64,000 nt of DNA, taken from assembly GCF_003058225.1 (NCBI RefSeq), contig NZ_QBUG01000009.1, forward strand, positions 124,001 through 188,000, in the 5' to 3' direction. Shown here one piece after another: positions 35,145 to 44,088 of this stretch (within the stretch, counting starts at the first letter, position 1; every line of letters starts with the position of its first letter). Source of the DNA: Promicromonospora sp. AC04. GTDB lineage: Bacteria; Actinomycetota; Actinomycetes; Actinomycetales; Cellulomonadaceae. The position numbers and the translations under genes are program-made. The notes under the pieces are model-generated. The model saw nothing but the letters and a program-made list of their open reading frames with translations, was not told where the DNA came from and did no database searches.

Positions 35145-36217
35145 GCGCCCCGGCAGAGCAGACGCAGCCGGAGCAAGCACAGCCGGAGCAGACCCCCGCA
35201 GCGCAGCCCAAGGTCGCAGTGCTCGGTGCAGGCTCGATGGGCACCACGTTCGCGATGGTCCTGGCCGACGCCGGGTGCGACGTCACCCTGTGGGGCCGCG
35301 ACGCCGACGTGCTCGACGCCGTCGACCGGAAGCACCGCAACGAGAAGTACCTGCCGGGCGTGCAGCTGCCCGCGATGCACGGCACCATCGACCCGGCCGT
35401 CGCCCTGCGGGGCGCGTCGATAGTGGTCGTGTCGGTGCCGTCCCAGGTGGCGCGCGCGACCCTGGAGTCGATGAAGGACCTGGTGCGCGAGCTGGCGACG
35501 CCGGACGCGGTCTTCGTCTCCCTGATGAAGGGCGTGGAGCTCGGCACGGACAAGCGCATGAGCCAGGTCATGGCCGAGGTGCTGGACCTGCCCGACGAGC
35601 GCGTCGCCATCGTCTCGGGCCCCAACCTGGCTCCGGAGATCGCGCAGCGGCAGCCGACGGCGACCGTCGTCGCCTCGCGCAGCGAGGCCACGGCCCAGCT
35701 CGTCGCGTCCGCGTGCGTGACCAGCTACTTCCGCCCCTACACGAACACCGACGTCGTGGGCGTCGAGCTGTGCGGCGCGGTGAAGAACATCATCGCGCTA
35801 GCTGCGGGCATGGCGCAGGGCCGCGGGTTCGGCTGGAACACGATCGCGACGCTCATCACCCGCGGCCTCGTGGAGATCACGCGCCTCGGCCTCGCGCTGG
35901 GGGCCGACGCCGCCACGTTCTCCGGGCTGGCCGGAATGGGCGACCTGATCGCGACGTGCGCGTCGCCGCTGTCGCGCAACCACCGGCTCGGCAAGCACTT
36001 CGGTGAGGGACTCACCGTCGCAGAGGCCATCAAGGCGACCGGCGGCACGGCCGAGGGCGTCAAGTCGTCGGAGTCGGTGCTCGAGCTGGCGCGGGCGCAC
36101 GGAGTCGAGATGCCGATCACGGAGGGCGTGGTCGAGGTGCTGGCGGGCAGGCTTCCCCTGTCCGACCTCGCGGCCACGCTGTTCTCGCGGCCCCAGAAGT
36201 CGGAGGTCGCCGGCTGA
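35141..36217 (+). CDS. gpsA: NAD(P)-dependent glycerol-3-phosphate dehydrogenase
   Basis: A 358-residue enzyme that reduces dihydroxyacetone phosphate to sn-glycerol-3-phosphate. The cofactor loop is VLGAGSMGTTFA (~28-39), and the C-terminal domain has VELCGAVKN, with its catalytic Lys, and GLAGMGDL. A ~23-residue N-terminal tail of QPEQ-type repeats is added to the normal fold, if the GTG at 35141 (GTGA overlap with plsC) is the true start. The tail has no obvious function. Confidence 0.94.
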   Translation: MSAPAEQTQPEQAQPEQTPAAQPKVAVLGAGSMGTTFAMVLADAGCDVTLWGRDADVLDAVDRKHRNEKYLPGVQLPAMHGTIDPAVALRGASIVVVSVPSQVARATLESMKDLVRELATPDAVFVSLMKGVELGTDKRMSQVMAEVLDLPDERVAIVSGPNLAPEIAQRQPTATVVASRSEATAQLVASACVTSYFRPYTNTDVVGVELCGAVKNIIALAAGMAQGRGFGWNTIATLITRGLVEITRLGLALGADAATFSGLAGMGDLIATCASPLSRNHRLGKHFGEGLTVAEAIKATGGTAEGVKSSESVLELARAHGVEMPITEGVVEVLAGRLPLSDLAATLFSRPQKSEVAG

Positions 36218-36230
36218 GCGGCTGCCCTGG

Positions 36231-36253
36231 TGACCGGTCGAGCTGACCGGTCA
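36231..36253. terminator. hairpin between gpsA and the AMIN-like lipoprotein gene
   Basis: TGACCGGTC (36231-36239) and GACCGGTCA (36245-36253) pair over 9 bp around a 5-base loop. It lies between convergent genes and has no T-tract. Confidence 0.45.
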
Positions 36254-36287
36254 TCCGGCACGCTGCGCCCGCCGCAGGCGTGGCCGG

Positions 36288-36992
36288 TCAGTGCTGGATG
36301 TCGACCACGACGCGCGTCGGGTTCTCCAGGAGGAACACGCGGAACGGGTGCTCGGTCTCGTCCACCCCGATGAACGCCGTCGTGTACCCCTCGAACCAGT
36401 AGCGGTACACGATCTCGTCGATCGTCTCCGTGTCGGCGGGCTCGATGCGGTCGCCCGCGAACTCCTCGACGCCGCTGTCCGTCGGGGCCGCCGTGCCCGA
36501 CAGCGACACGCGCAGGATCGCGTCGCCGTCGACCGCGACGGCGTGCCCGGAGCCGTCGTCGGTCGCCTTGTCCACGTACTCGACGCGCCAGCCCGGCTTG
36601 CCGCTGCCCTTGCCGTCGAGGTCGAACACGACGCGGTCGTAGCCGTCGTGCCTGGCGGCGCGCACGTCCGTGACGGAGAGGAAGGTCTCGCCCGCGCCCG
36701 TGGGCTCGGCCGTGTCGGGCTCCGTGTTCGCCGCGAAGGGCGGGCCCGGGGCGGCCTCGGTCGCCGTGGCGGCCGGCTCGGGTGTGTCGTCGCCCGTCTC
36801 CGGATCCTCGGTGGCTTTCGTGTCCGACGGCGTCGGCTCGGCAGGCTCCGAGACGATCGGCGCGGGGCTCGACTCGCCGGGCAATCCGTCGTTGGCGTGC
36901 TCGTCGCCACCCAAGGTGCACCCGGCCAGGAGCAGTGCGGCGAGCAGTACCCCGGCCTGCATGAACGTGGTCGTTCTCCGTTGCGTCCGCAT
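36288..36992 (-). CDS. lipoprotein with AMIN-like C-terminal domain
   Basis: A 234-residue lipoprotein. The lipobox LLAGC gives Cys25 as the lipidated residue, followed by a ~80-residue Pro/Glu/Thr-rich linker and a ~130-residue domain (VRAARHDGYDRVVFDLDG ... NPTRVVVDIQH) that matches the AMIN-like pattern of actinobacterial surface lipoproteins. It probably sits on the outer face of the membrane near the cell wall. TAATCT (37004-36999) lies six bases before the ATG without an SD, so it may be leaderless. Confidence 0.85.
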   Translation of the reverse strand: MRTQRRTTTFMQAGVLLAALLLAGCTLGGDEHANDGLPGESSPAPIVSEPAEPTPSDTKATEDPETGDDTPEPAATATEAAPGPPFAANTEPDTAEPTGAGETFLSVTDVRAARHDGYDRVVFDLDGKGSGKPGWRVEYVDKATDDGSGHAVAVDGDAILRVSLSGTAAPTDSGVEEFAGDRIEPADTETIDEIVYRYWFEGYTTAFIGVDETEHPFRVFLLENPTRVVVDIQH

Positions 36993-37062
36993 GGTTCGAG
37001 ATTAGTCCGATCAAGGGCTACGCGGACACGAAAGGCCACGGGCGGCGCCGACCCGCAACTTA

Positions 37063-37097
37063 GCCGTTCGCCTTGTCTGGTCCCCTTGGCGAACGGC
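37063..37097. terminator. hairpin downstream of the GlxA-type regulator gene
   Basis: Perfect 10-bp arms GCCGTTCGCC (37063-37072) and GGCGAACGGC (37088-37097) around a 15-base loop, placed after the stop of the minus-strand regulator and before the next minus-strand gene. Confidence 0.45.
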
Positions 37098-37131
37098 ACC
37101 GGATACGTGATCCGGGTCGCCGTGTCGGCGT

Positions 37132-38133
37132 TCAGGCCGCGGCGCGGAACGTCCTGCGGTAGGCCGACGGCGTCACGCCGAGGGTCGCCTGGACGTGCGC
37201 GCGCAGCGACTGCGCCGTCCCGAAACCGCACCGTTGCGCCACCTGCTCCACCGAGAGGTCGGAGGACTCCAGCAGGGTCCGCGCATGCTCGACCCGCTGC
37301 CTCAGGAGCCACTGGCCGGGGCTCTCGCCGGTCTCGTCGCGGAACCGGCGGGTGAACGTCCGCACCGACATCGCGGCGTGCCGGGCCATTGCGGCCAGCG
37401 TGACGGGCTCGGCCAGCCGTTCCGCGGCCCAGGCGCGAGTCGCGGCGGTACCGGGCCCGTCGGCGTCGGGCAGGGGGCGCGCGATGTACTGCGCCTGGCC
37501 GCCGTCCCGGTGCGGGGGCACCACTGTGCGGCGGGCGACGTCGAGCGCGATCGCGGCGCCGTGATCACGCCGCACCACGTGCAGGCACAGGTCGATCCCG
37601 GAGGCGACGCCCGCCGCGGTGAGCACGTCGCCGTCGTCCGTGTACAGCACACCTGAGTCCAGCTTGACCTGGGGAAAGAGGCTATGGAAGTGCTCGGCAG
37701 AGCTCCAGTGCGTGGTGGCCGGGCGGCCGTCGAGGATCCCGGCGGCGGCGAGCGCGAAGGCGCCGATGCAGATCGACATGAGCCGCGTGCCCGGCCGGAT
37801 GCGCCGGAAGGCGTCCTCGAGCTCCGGGGTGAGGCGGCCCTCGTCGTACACCGGCCCGAACTCGTGCGACGCGGGGACGACCACCGTGTCCGCCGTCTCC
37901 AGGGCCTCGGGGCCGTTAGCCACCTGGACCACCACGTCCGAGTCGGACTGCACGGCGCCGGGTTTGCCGGCCGTGCAGGTCACTACCTCGTAGAGGGGCC
38001 GGCGCTCGGCGTCGCGCGCCGTGCCGAAGATGCGGTGCGCGATCCCGAGCTCGAACGGGATGAACCCGTCGACGATCAGCACGACGACACGGTGCGGGAC
38101 GGGTGCCGGTGGAGCTGTGAGTGATCGGGCCAT
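37132..38133 (-). CDS. GlxA-type transcriptional regulator (DJ-1/PfpI + AraC HTH)
   Basis: A 333-residue regulator with an N-terminal glutamine-amidotransferase-like fold (~15-185; the nucleophile elbow reads SICIGAFALA, with a Cys) and a C-terminal AraC HTH pair (~225-325; MSVRTFTRRFRDETGESPGQWL, then VEQVAQRCGFG). The divergent MFS gene 70 bp away is the likely target. TAGGAT (38145-38140) lies six bases before the ATG with no SD, a leaderless pattern. A 16-bp palindrome in the gap could be an operator. Confidence 0.9.
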   Translation of the reverse strand: MARSLTAPPAPVPHRVVVLIVDGFIPFELGIAHRIFGTARDAERRPLYEVVTCTAGKPGAVQSDSDVVVQVANGPEALETADTVVVPASHEFGPVYDEGRLTPELEDAFRRIRPGTRLMSICIGAFALAAAGILDGRPATTHWSSAEHFHSLFPQVKLDSGVLYTDDGDVLTAAGVASGIDLCLHVVRRDHGAAIALDVARRTVVPPHRDGGQAQYIARPLPDADGPGTAATRAWAAERLAEPVTLAAMARHAAMSVRTFTRRFRDETGESPGQWLLRQRVEHARTLLESSDLSVEQVAQRCGFGTAQSLRAHVQATLGVTPSAYRRTFRAAA

Positions 38134-38152
38134 GGCCCGATCCTATTGCACC

Positions 38153-38168
38153 GTGACCTTCCGGTCAC
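38153..38168. promoter_or_regulatory. 16-bp palindrome in the regulator/MFS divergent gap
   Basis: GTGACC-TTCC-GGTCAC is a perfect inverted repeat 8 bp upstream of the regulator -10 and 36 bp before the MFS start, so a bound protein could control both genes. Confidence 0.4.
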
Positions 38169-38203
38169 TGTCCCCGATCGCGCCGCTCCAGCAGGCTGAG
38201 CCC

Positions 38204-39523
38204 ATGACGCAGCTCAGCACCCCAGTGCCCGACGCCGAGGGCACGTCGGCCCCGCCGTCGGACCCCCGCCGCCCCACCCCGCGCATCCACCCCGCCTGGT
38301 GGGTGGCCCTGGTCAGCTTCGTGACCGTCATGTGCGCCGCCGCGTTCACCGCGGCTCCAGGCCTGTTCGTGGACCCGCTGAACGCGGAGCTCGGCTGGTC
38401 GCGCGCGACCATCGGCTTCGGCATCGGCCTGCAGGTAGTCCTGTACGGGCTGACGGCGCCGTTCGCCGCCGCGCTCATGGACCGGTTCGGCATGCGGCCC
38501 GTCGTCACCGCTGCGCTGGTCGTCATCACCGGCGGGGCACTGTCGACGGTGTGGATGTCGGAGCCGTGGCAGTTCGTGCTCGGCTGGGGGGTCCTGGTCG
38601 GGGTGGGGAGCGGCAGCATGGCGCTCGCCTTCACCGCGACGGTGACCGGGCGCTGGTTCGTGGCCCGGCGCGGCCTGGTCAGCGGCGTGCTGACGGCGGC
38701 GACGGCGTCGGGCCAGCTCGTTTTCCTGCCGCTGCTCGCGTGGATCGTCGAGAACCAGGGCTGGCGGCCGGCGTCGGTCACGGTTGCCATCGCCGCGCTC
38801 GTGGCGATCCCGCTCGTGCTCTTCCTGCTGCGCGACCACCCTGCGGACATGGGGCTCGCGCCCTACGGCGGCGAGTACGCCCCCAAGCCCGCGCCGGCCC
38901 GCGGTGCGGCCCGGCGCGCGGTCACCGCCCTGTTCGACGCCGCCCGCACCGGCCCGTTCTGGCTCCTGGCGGGCGCGTTCGCCATCTGCGGCGCGACGAC
39001 GAACGGGCTGGTCCGCACCCACTTCGTGCCCGGCGCGCACGACCACGGCATGCCGATGACCGTGGCCGCGAGCCTGCTCGCCGTGATCGGGGTCGTGGAC
39101 GTGATCGGCACCATCGGGTCGGGCTTTCTGACCGACCGCTACTCGCCCCGCGTCCTGCTGGGCGTCTACTACACGCTGCGCGGCGTCTCGCTGCTGTTCC
39201 TGCCGTCGCTCATGGCTCCGTTCGTCGAGATGCCGATGATCTTCTTCATCGTGTTCTACGGGCTGGACTGGGTGGCGACCGTGCCGCCCACGCTCGCCCT
39301 GTGTCGCGAGTTCTACGGCGAGGACGCGCCGATCGTGTTCGGCTGGGTGCTCGCCGCGCACCAGGTCGGGGCGGGGATCGTGGCGTTCGCGGGCGGCCTG
39401 GTCCGGGACATGACCGGCTCGTACGACGCCGTCTGGTACGGCGCGGGCGCCCTGTGCGCGGGGGCCGCGCTCATGTCGCTGGTGATCCGGCGGGTCAAGC
39501 AGGGGAGCGAGGTCGCGGCCTGA
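38204..39523 (+). CDS. MFS transporter
   Basis: A 439-residue protein with 12 predicted helices. The cytoplasmic loop 2-3 motif is MDRFGMRPVV, and GSGFLTDRYSPR is its counterpart in the second half. The N-terminal ~35 residues are Pro/Ser-rich and cytoplasmic. It resembles the oxalate/formate or monocarboxylate branch in helix layout, but I cannot assign the substrate. No clear SD precedes the ATG at 38204. It is divergent from a GlxA-type regulator that probably controls it. Confidence 0.85.
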   Translation: MTQLSTPVPDAEGTSAPPSDPRRPTPRIHPAWWVALVSFVTVMCAAAFTAAPGLFVDPLNAELGWSRATIGFGIGLQVVLYGLTAPFAAALMDRFGMRPVVTAALVVITGGALSTVWMSEPWQFVLGWGVLVGVGSGSMALAFTATVTGRWFVARRGLVSGVLTAATASGQLVFLPLLAWIVENQGWRPASVTVAIAALVAIPLVLFLLRDHPADMGLAPYGGEYAPKPAPARGAARRAVTALFDAARTGPFWLLAGAFAICGATTNGLVRTHFVPGAHDHGMPMTVAASLLAVIGVVDVIGTIGSGFLTDRYSPRVLLGVYYTLRGVSLLFLPSLMAPFVEMPMIFFIVFYGLDWVATVPPTLALCREFYGEDAPIVFGWVLAAHQVGAGIVAFAGGLVRDMTGSYDAVWYGAGALCAGAALMSLVIRRVKQGSEVAA

Positions 39524-39666
39524 GGTCCCCGGCGGTGGGCGGGGTGCCTGGCGCGCGGGCGAGGCCCGGCTCGGCCCGGCCGCGTCGGCTCCGGAGGCCA
39601 GGAGGTCCAGGCCACGCTCCGGGACGGCTGCGGCCCGGGCGCTCGCGCGGACGTATTCTCGCGCCC

Positions 39667-41109
39667 ATGAGCACCACCCCTGAGCACCGTGCGCCGTCCG
39701 CGCTTTCGCCCGCCACCGTCGTCGTCACTGCCGGACGCCCCGACCGTGAGCAGGGCGGGCACGTGAACCCGTCCGTCCCAATGAACTCGACGTACGTCTC
39801 GCGCGGCGTGATCACGCCCGGCGAGCTGTCGTACGCGCGCGGCGACAACGACGCGTGGCACCCGTTCGAGGCGGCGCTCGTCGCGCTGGAGTGCGGCGAC
39901 GGCGGGGCTGCCGGCGGCGATGGCGGGACCGCCGACGGCGATGGCGGGGCCGCCGGCAGCGACGGTGGGGCCGACGGCGGAACGGCCCGCGGCGAAGGGA
40001 TCGTCTTCGGCTCGGGCATGGCGGCGATCGCCGCCGTCTTCTCCCTGGTGCCCGACGGCGGCACGATCGTGCTGCCGCGGCACGCCTACCAGGCGGGCAT
40101 GGTGCTCGCCGACCAGATCAGGGACCGGCACGGGGTGACCCTGCGGCACGTCGACATCGCGGACACCGACGCCGTGGTCGCGGCCCTGGACGGCGCCGAC
40201 CTGCTGCTCGCCGAGTCGCCCACCAACCCCATGCTGGAGGTCGCGGACCTGCCGGCGGTGCTGGCCGCGGCGCGGGAGCGCGGGGTGCGCTCGGTGGTGG
40301 ACAACACGTTCGCGACGCCGCTGGGTCAGCGGCCGCTGGAGCACGGCGCCGACATCGTGCTCCACTCCGTCACGAAGTACCTGGCCGGCCACTCCGACGT
40401 CGTCCTGGGTGCGCTCGTGACGCGCGACGCCGCCCTGGCCGCCACCCTGCGCGAGCACCGCACGCTGCACGGCGCGATCGCCGGACCGTTCGAGGTGTGG
40501 CTCGCCCTGCGCGGCCTGCGCACCCTGGCCCTGCGCTTCGAGCGCGCCCAGGCGAACGCGGCCGAGCTCGCCCGGCGTCTCGCGGAGCATCCCGAGGTCG
40601 CCGAGGTGCGGCACCCCTCCCTGCCCGGCGATCCCGGCCATGAGCGCGCCAAGGCCCAGATGAACGGTTTCGGCGCGATCCTCGGCGTCCGGCCGGCGCC
40701 GCGTCCCGGGGTCGCGGGGTCAGCCGGGGTCGCGGGGTCTGCCGGATCCGCAGGTTCTGCTGGGTCCGCGGGTTCTGCCGGTTCTGCCGAGTCGGCGGGT
40801 TCTGCCGGTTCTGCCGGGTCCGCAGGTTCTGTCGGGGCTGCCGGGTCCGCGGGTTCTGCCGGTTCTGCCGAGGCTGCCGATTCTGCCGGGACGGGGGCGG
40901 ACGCCGTCGAGCGCGCCGACGCCGTCGTCGACGCCGTGCGCCTGTGGCTTCCCGCCACGTCGCTCGGCGGGGTGGAGTCCATGCTGGAGCGCCGCCGCCG
41001 CTGGGGTACCGAGGCGGCGACGGTACCCGAGGACCTGCTGCGCCTGTCGGTCGGCATCGAGGACGTCGAGGACCTCTGGGCGGACCTGGACCAGGCCCTC
41101 CGCTCCTGA
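39667..41109 (+). CDS. PLP-dependent trans-sulfuration enzyme (cystathionine gamma-synthase/lyase family) with repeat insertions
   Basis: A 480-residue Cys/Met-metabolism PLP enzyme. The PLP lysine is Lys237 in SVTKYLAGHSD; SPTNPMLEV and VDNTFATP bind cofactor; SLGGVESM is the family C-terminal signature. Relatives are ~380-400 residues. The extra length comes from two in-frame low-complexity insertions: a GDGG-type stretch (~78-112) and a SAG-repeat stretch (~352-408). Both fall between conserved blocks, so activity may be kept. TATTCT (39654-39659) lies seven bases before the ATG: a leaderless pattern. Synthase, lyase or methionine gamma-lyase cannot be told apart here. Confidence 0.88.
   Translation: MSTTPEHRAPSALSPATVVVTAGRPDREQGGHVNPSVPMNSTYVSRGVITPGELSYARGDNDAWHPFEAALVALECGDGGAAGGDGGTADGDGGAAGSDGGADGGTARGEGIVFGSGMAAIAAVFSLVPDGGTIVLPRHAYQAGMVLADQIRDRHGVTLRHVDIADTDAVVAALDGADLLLAESPTNPMLEVADLPAVLAAARERGVRSVVDNTFATPLGQRPLEHGADIVLHSVTKYLAGHSDVVLGALVTRDAALAATLREHRTLHGAIAGPFEVWLALRGLRTLALRFERAQANAAELARRLAEHPEVAEVRHPSLPGDPGHERAKAQMNGFGAILGVRPAPRPGVAGSAGVAGSAGSAGSAGSAGSAGSAESAGSAGSAGSAGSVGAAGSAGSAGSAEAADSAGTGADAVERADAVVDAVRLWLPATSLGGVESMLERRRRWGTEAATVPEDLLRLSVGIEDVEDLWADLDQALRS
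40720..40890 (+). repeat. tandem GSA/SAG-coding repeat in the trans-sulfuration gene
   Basis: Units of 9 and 15 bp built on GGTTCTGCCGGTTCTGC and GGGTCCGCA encode SAG/GSA repeats. TCT codons are frequent here but rare in the surrounding genes, so the tract differs in codon use. Confidence 0.85.
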
Positions 41110-41126
41110 ACCCGACCGCGCTGCCC

Positions 41127-41378
41127 GACCCGCAAGCTGCCGGTGACCGAGTCCGTCGAACCGAACAGCAAGTTGCCGGTCGATCCGTCGACGCCGAACC
41201 GCAAGTTGCCGGTGAGCGGGGGGCGCCGAACCGCAAGACACGCCGATGTCGCTGAGCGGATTCGGCGTGTCGTTTCGGTTCGGCGGACGGGGCTACCGTC
41301 AACCTGCGGTTCGGCGCAACCGGTCACCAGTGACTTGCGGTTCGGCGGGCTCGGTCACCAGTGACTTGCGGTTCGGCG
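41127..41378. repeat. BIME-like cluster of forward and inverted CCGAACCGCAA repeats
   Basis: The 304-bp gap between two convergent genes holds about four forward copies of a unit near CCGAACCGCAAGTTGCCGGT (around 41127, 41160, 41194, 41226), then about three inverted copies (around 41300, 41321 and 41352; GTCACCAGTGACTTGCGGTT). The two sets mirror each other about ~41250, so long alternative hairpins can form. No gene is seen here. Confidence 0.75.
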
Positions 41379-41413
41379 CCAGGCTTCGGCGGGGTGGGGT
41401 CCGGCGAGGGCTG

Positions 41414-42592
41414 CTATTCCAACGGGCCCAGGAGGGACTGGGCTACCGTTGCGTGGGCCGCGTCGTCGCTGGACGGGTGGAAGATTCCCGCGAGCACGTC
41501 CCGGTAGAGGCGGCCGAGCTCGGACCGGTTGAAGTAGGTAGAGCCGCCCGCCACCCGGATCGCCTGGTCCACGACCTCCCGCGCGGCCTCGGTGACGCGC
41601 ACCTTCAGCCCGGCGGTCGCCCGGAACCAGCCCGCGCCACGGTCCAGCGTGGGGTCCGACGCCGACGCGTCGAGGTCCCGGGTGATCCCGTCGAGCTGGA
41701 GCCAGACGCTGTCCTGCGCCAGCGCCATGTCGGCGATGCGGCGCCGGACGTCGGGGTCCTGCGAGTACGCCTTGCCGGTCTTCATCGACGTGCGCTTCCC
41801 GGCGGCCTCGACGGCGAGCTCCAGCGCCCGGTCCGCGATTCCCGCGTACACCGAGGCGAGCAGCACCTCGAACGACGTGAAGATGCCCAGGACGTACGGG
41901 TCCAGCGACGGCCCGGGCGGCAGCAGGCGCAGCACCCGGTCGGCGGGCGCATGGGCGCCGTCGAGCACCGTGGACCGCGACTGGGAGGCGCGCATGCCGA
42001 TCGTGTCCCAGTCGTCGAGGATCTCGAACCCGCCGCCGTCGCGCGTGACGAACGCGTGCACGAGCCGCGGCTCGCGGCCCCTTCCGGGGTGGCCGCCGCC
42101 CGACGAGTCGAGCCCCAGCACGCCAAGGCGCGTCCAGGCGGGGGAGTTGGACGTGAAGATCTTGGTGCCGTGGAACGAGTACCCGCCGGCGCCGTCGGGC
42201 CGTGCCTCCGTGCGCGAGCCGAGCAGCACCAGGTCGTTGCCCGGCTCCGAGTAGCCGAAGCCGAACACCTCGCCCGACGCCGCCTCCTCCAGCAGCCAGT
42301 CCAGCGAGGAGTCACCGCGTTCGTGCAGGTAGCGGCCGACGCCGACCCACACGTGGTGCATGTTCACGGCCAGCGCCGTGGCGGGCGCGTGCGCGGCCAT
42401 CCGGGCCTGTTCGTGGGCGGTCTCGCGCAGGGTGAGCCCCGCGCCGCCGAAGGCCGCTGGCACCATCGCGGCGAGGTAGCCGACGGCCTGGAGGTCGGCG
42501 AGGTCCTCGACGAAGAAGGCGTTGTCGCGGTCGTTGTCGGCGGCACGCTCGCGCAGGCCGGCCAGCAGCTCGTCGGACAGGAGGTGAGTCAC
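41414..42592 (-). CDS. acyl-CoA dehydrogenase family protein
   Basis: A 392-residue flavoprotein of the acyl-CoA dehydrogenase fold: N-terminal helical domain, a beta-domain with GFGYSEPGND and FHGTKIFTSNSP (~115-160), and a C-terminal helical domain with RVTEAAREVVDQAIRVAGGSTYF (~330-352). Sequences with this start (DNAFFVEDLADL) can also be related to DszC-like monooxygenases, so the reaction is open. GTG start; TAACCT (42604-42599) lies six bases before it, and its first three bases are the stop codon of the upstream regulator gene. Confidence 0.85.
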   Translation of the reverse strand: MTHLLSDELLAGLRERAADNDRDNAFFVEDLADLQAVGYLAAMVPAAFGGAGLTLRETAHEQARMAAHAPATALAVNMHHVWVGVGRYLHERGDSSLDWLLEEAASGEVFGFGYSEPGNDLVLLGSRTEARPDGAGGYSFHGTKIFTSNSPAWTRLGVLGLDSSGGGHPGRGREPRLVHAFVTRDGGGFEILDDWDTIGMRASQSRSTVLDGAHAPADRVLRLLPPGPSLDPYVLGIFTSFEVLLASVYAGIADRALELAVEAAGKRTSMKTGKAYSQDPDVRRRIADMALAQDSVWLQLDGITRDLDASASDPTLDRGAGWFRATAGLKVRVTEAAREVVDQAIRVAGGSTYFNRSELGRLYRDVLAGIFHPSSDDAAHATVAQSLLGPLE

Positions 42593-42601
42593 GCCACGAG
42601 G

Positions 42602-43906
42602 TTAACCCGGGGAAGGATCCCGATGGGTCTGGTTTGTGGTGGGATGTGCGGCGGGAAGTGCGGTAGGGCGAACCGCGCCGACGGGGGCCGGCCGGAGGCG
42701 GCGGGCGCGCACCGCCGCGTACAGCTCGGCGGCGGCGCGCGGGTCGGTGATGTCGCGGCCGGTCAGGTCGGCGACGCGCGCCAGCCGGTTCAGCACGGTG
42801 TTCCGGTGGCAGTGCAGCGCCGCGGCGGCCCTGGTGCCGGACCCGCCGTGCTCGAACCACGCCTCGAGGGTGCCGAGCAGCAGCTCCTCGTCCCGGGGGT
42901 CGCGGTCCTTGAGCCCGCTGAGGACGGCGGTGGCGAGCTCGGCGGCGCGTTCGTCGTCGGCCGCCAGCAGGGCGTCCAGCGGGTGGTCCCCGTAGCGGGA
43001 GAGCCCGACCCGCCCCAGGGGCAGGGACCGCACCGCGGTGCGCGCCTGGGCCAGGGCGGCGGGTGCGTCGGCGAGGTTCGTGAACGGGCGGCTGGCGCCG
43101 GTCCGGGCGTGCGTGGCGAGATCGGCCAGCGCGTCGTGGGCGTCCTCCGAGGTGGGCGCGGTCACCAGCGTCAGCCGGTCGCCGTTGTGGGTCAGCCAGC
43201 GCGTGGTCACCTGCACGGGACCGGGGGCGGCGTCGGCGTCGGGCGGCCCGACGCCGGCCCCGCCGTCGCGCCGGACGGGCGCCGTGCCCTGGGTCGGGGC
43301 AGGCCGCGGGATCGCCGTCAGGATCGGCGACGGGATCAGCGGTGTGCCGGGGACCGTGATCGCGACCACCAGCATCACGTCGGCGGGCAGGCCGAGCGCG
43401 CGCCGCGCGGTCTCGAGGTCGTGCACGGCCCCGGTGAGGACCCCGCGCAGGAGCTCGGTGCGGGCCATGTTCTCGCCGAGGCCGGCGGCGGCCTCCAGGT
43501 GGGTCCGCACCGCGACGTTCGACGAACGGTCGATCGCGGACCAGACCCGCGAAGAGGCGCGCAGCAGGGCGGTGGTGTCGGTCTGGTTGCGCAGCCGCCG
43601 GGCGAGCTCCTCCCAGATGCGCAGGCCGGCCAGCCGGTAGGCGTGCTGCAGCAGGTCCAGCGGCAGGCCCTCGGCAGCCGTGACCCGGCCGGTCTCCCGA
43701 GCCGGTGCGAGCGACGACGTCTCACCGGCGAGGGCGGCGAGAATCTCCGCCACGTTGGCCCGGACCAGGGGCTGGACGACGGCGGCCGGGAGCCGCGTCT
43801 CGCGGTAGACCGGCTCGGCGTGCAGGATGCCGTCGGCGATCTGCTCGCTCAACAAGTCGAGCGCATCGCGGAGGTCATGACGTCCAGTCGCGACGATGTC
43901 CGACAT
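42602..43906 (-). CDS. PucR/CdaR-family transcriptional regulator
   Basis: A 434-residue regulator with an N-terminal helical sensor region, a GGDEF-like middle part (~145-300) and the C-terminal PucR HTH (~350-420; [22 protein letters not shown]). Such proteins activate purine, amino acid or carboxylate catabolism genes. I chose the ATG at 43906 because TACGCT lies seven bases upstream (43919-43914), a leaderless pattern; the frame stays open further. It sits between an acyl-CoA dehydrogenase and a divergent aldehyde dehydrogenase, its likely targets. Confidence 0.88.
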   Translation of the reverse strand: MSDIVATGRHDLRDALDLLSEQIADGILHAEPVYRETRLPAAVVQPLVRANVAEILAALAGETSSLAPARETGRVTAAEGLPLDLLQHAYRLAGLRIWEELARRLRNQTDTTALLRASSRVWSAIDRSSNVAVRTHLEAAAGLGENMARTELLRGVLTGAVHDLETARRALGLPADVMLVVAITVPGTPLIPSPILTAIPRPAPTQGTAPVRRDGGAGVGPPDADAAPGPVQVTTRWLTHNGDRLTLVTAPTSEDAHDALADLATHARTGASRPFTNLADAPAALAQARTAVRSLPLGRVGLSRYGDHPLDALLAADDERAAELATAVLSGLKDRDPRDEELLLGTLEAWFEHGGSGTRAAAALHCHRNTVLNRLARVADLTGRDITDPRAAAELYAAVRARRLRPAPVGAVRPTALPAAHPTTNQTHRDPSPG

Positions 43907-44088
43907 ACCAGGCAGCGTAACGGCGGCAGGCCCGTTGTGCACTGAAGGTCGAGATGTCAAGTTGCATTGGGACTGGGACCGGGTCTCGCCCCGGACCGCC
44001 GCCGACCCATAGGCTGGGCCCGAGGTTATTGCAGTGCCGGTCAGTGAGGCCTGGCAGTCGGACGTAGTGCGGTCGAAGGAGACAGCTG

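Noticed and set aside
41110-41413. Small gene in the gap after the trans-sulfuration gene
   Set aside because: Open frames here follow the repeat units and have no SD or codon bias; the stretch is better explained as a repeat cluster.
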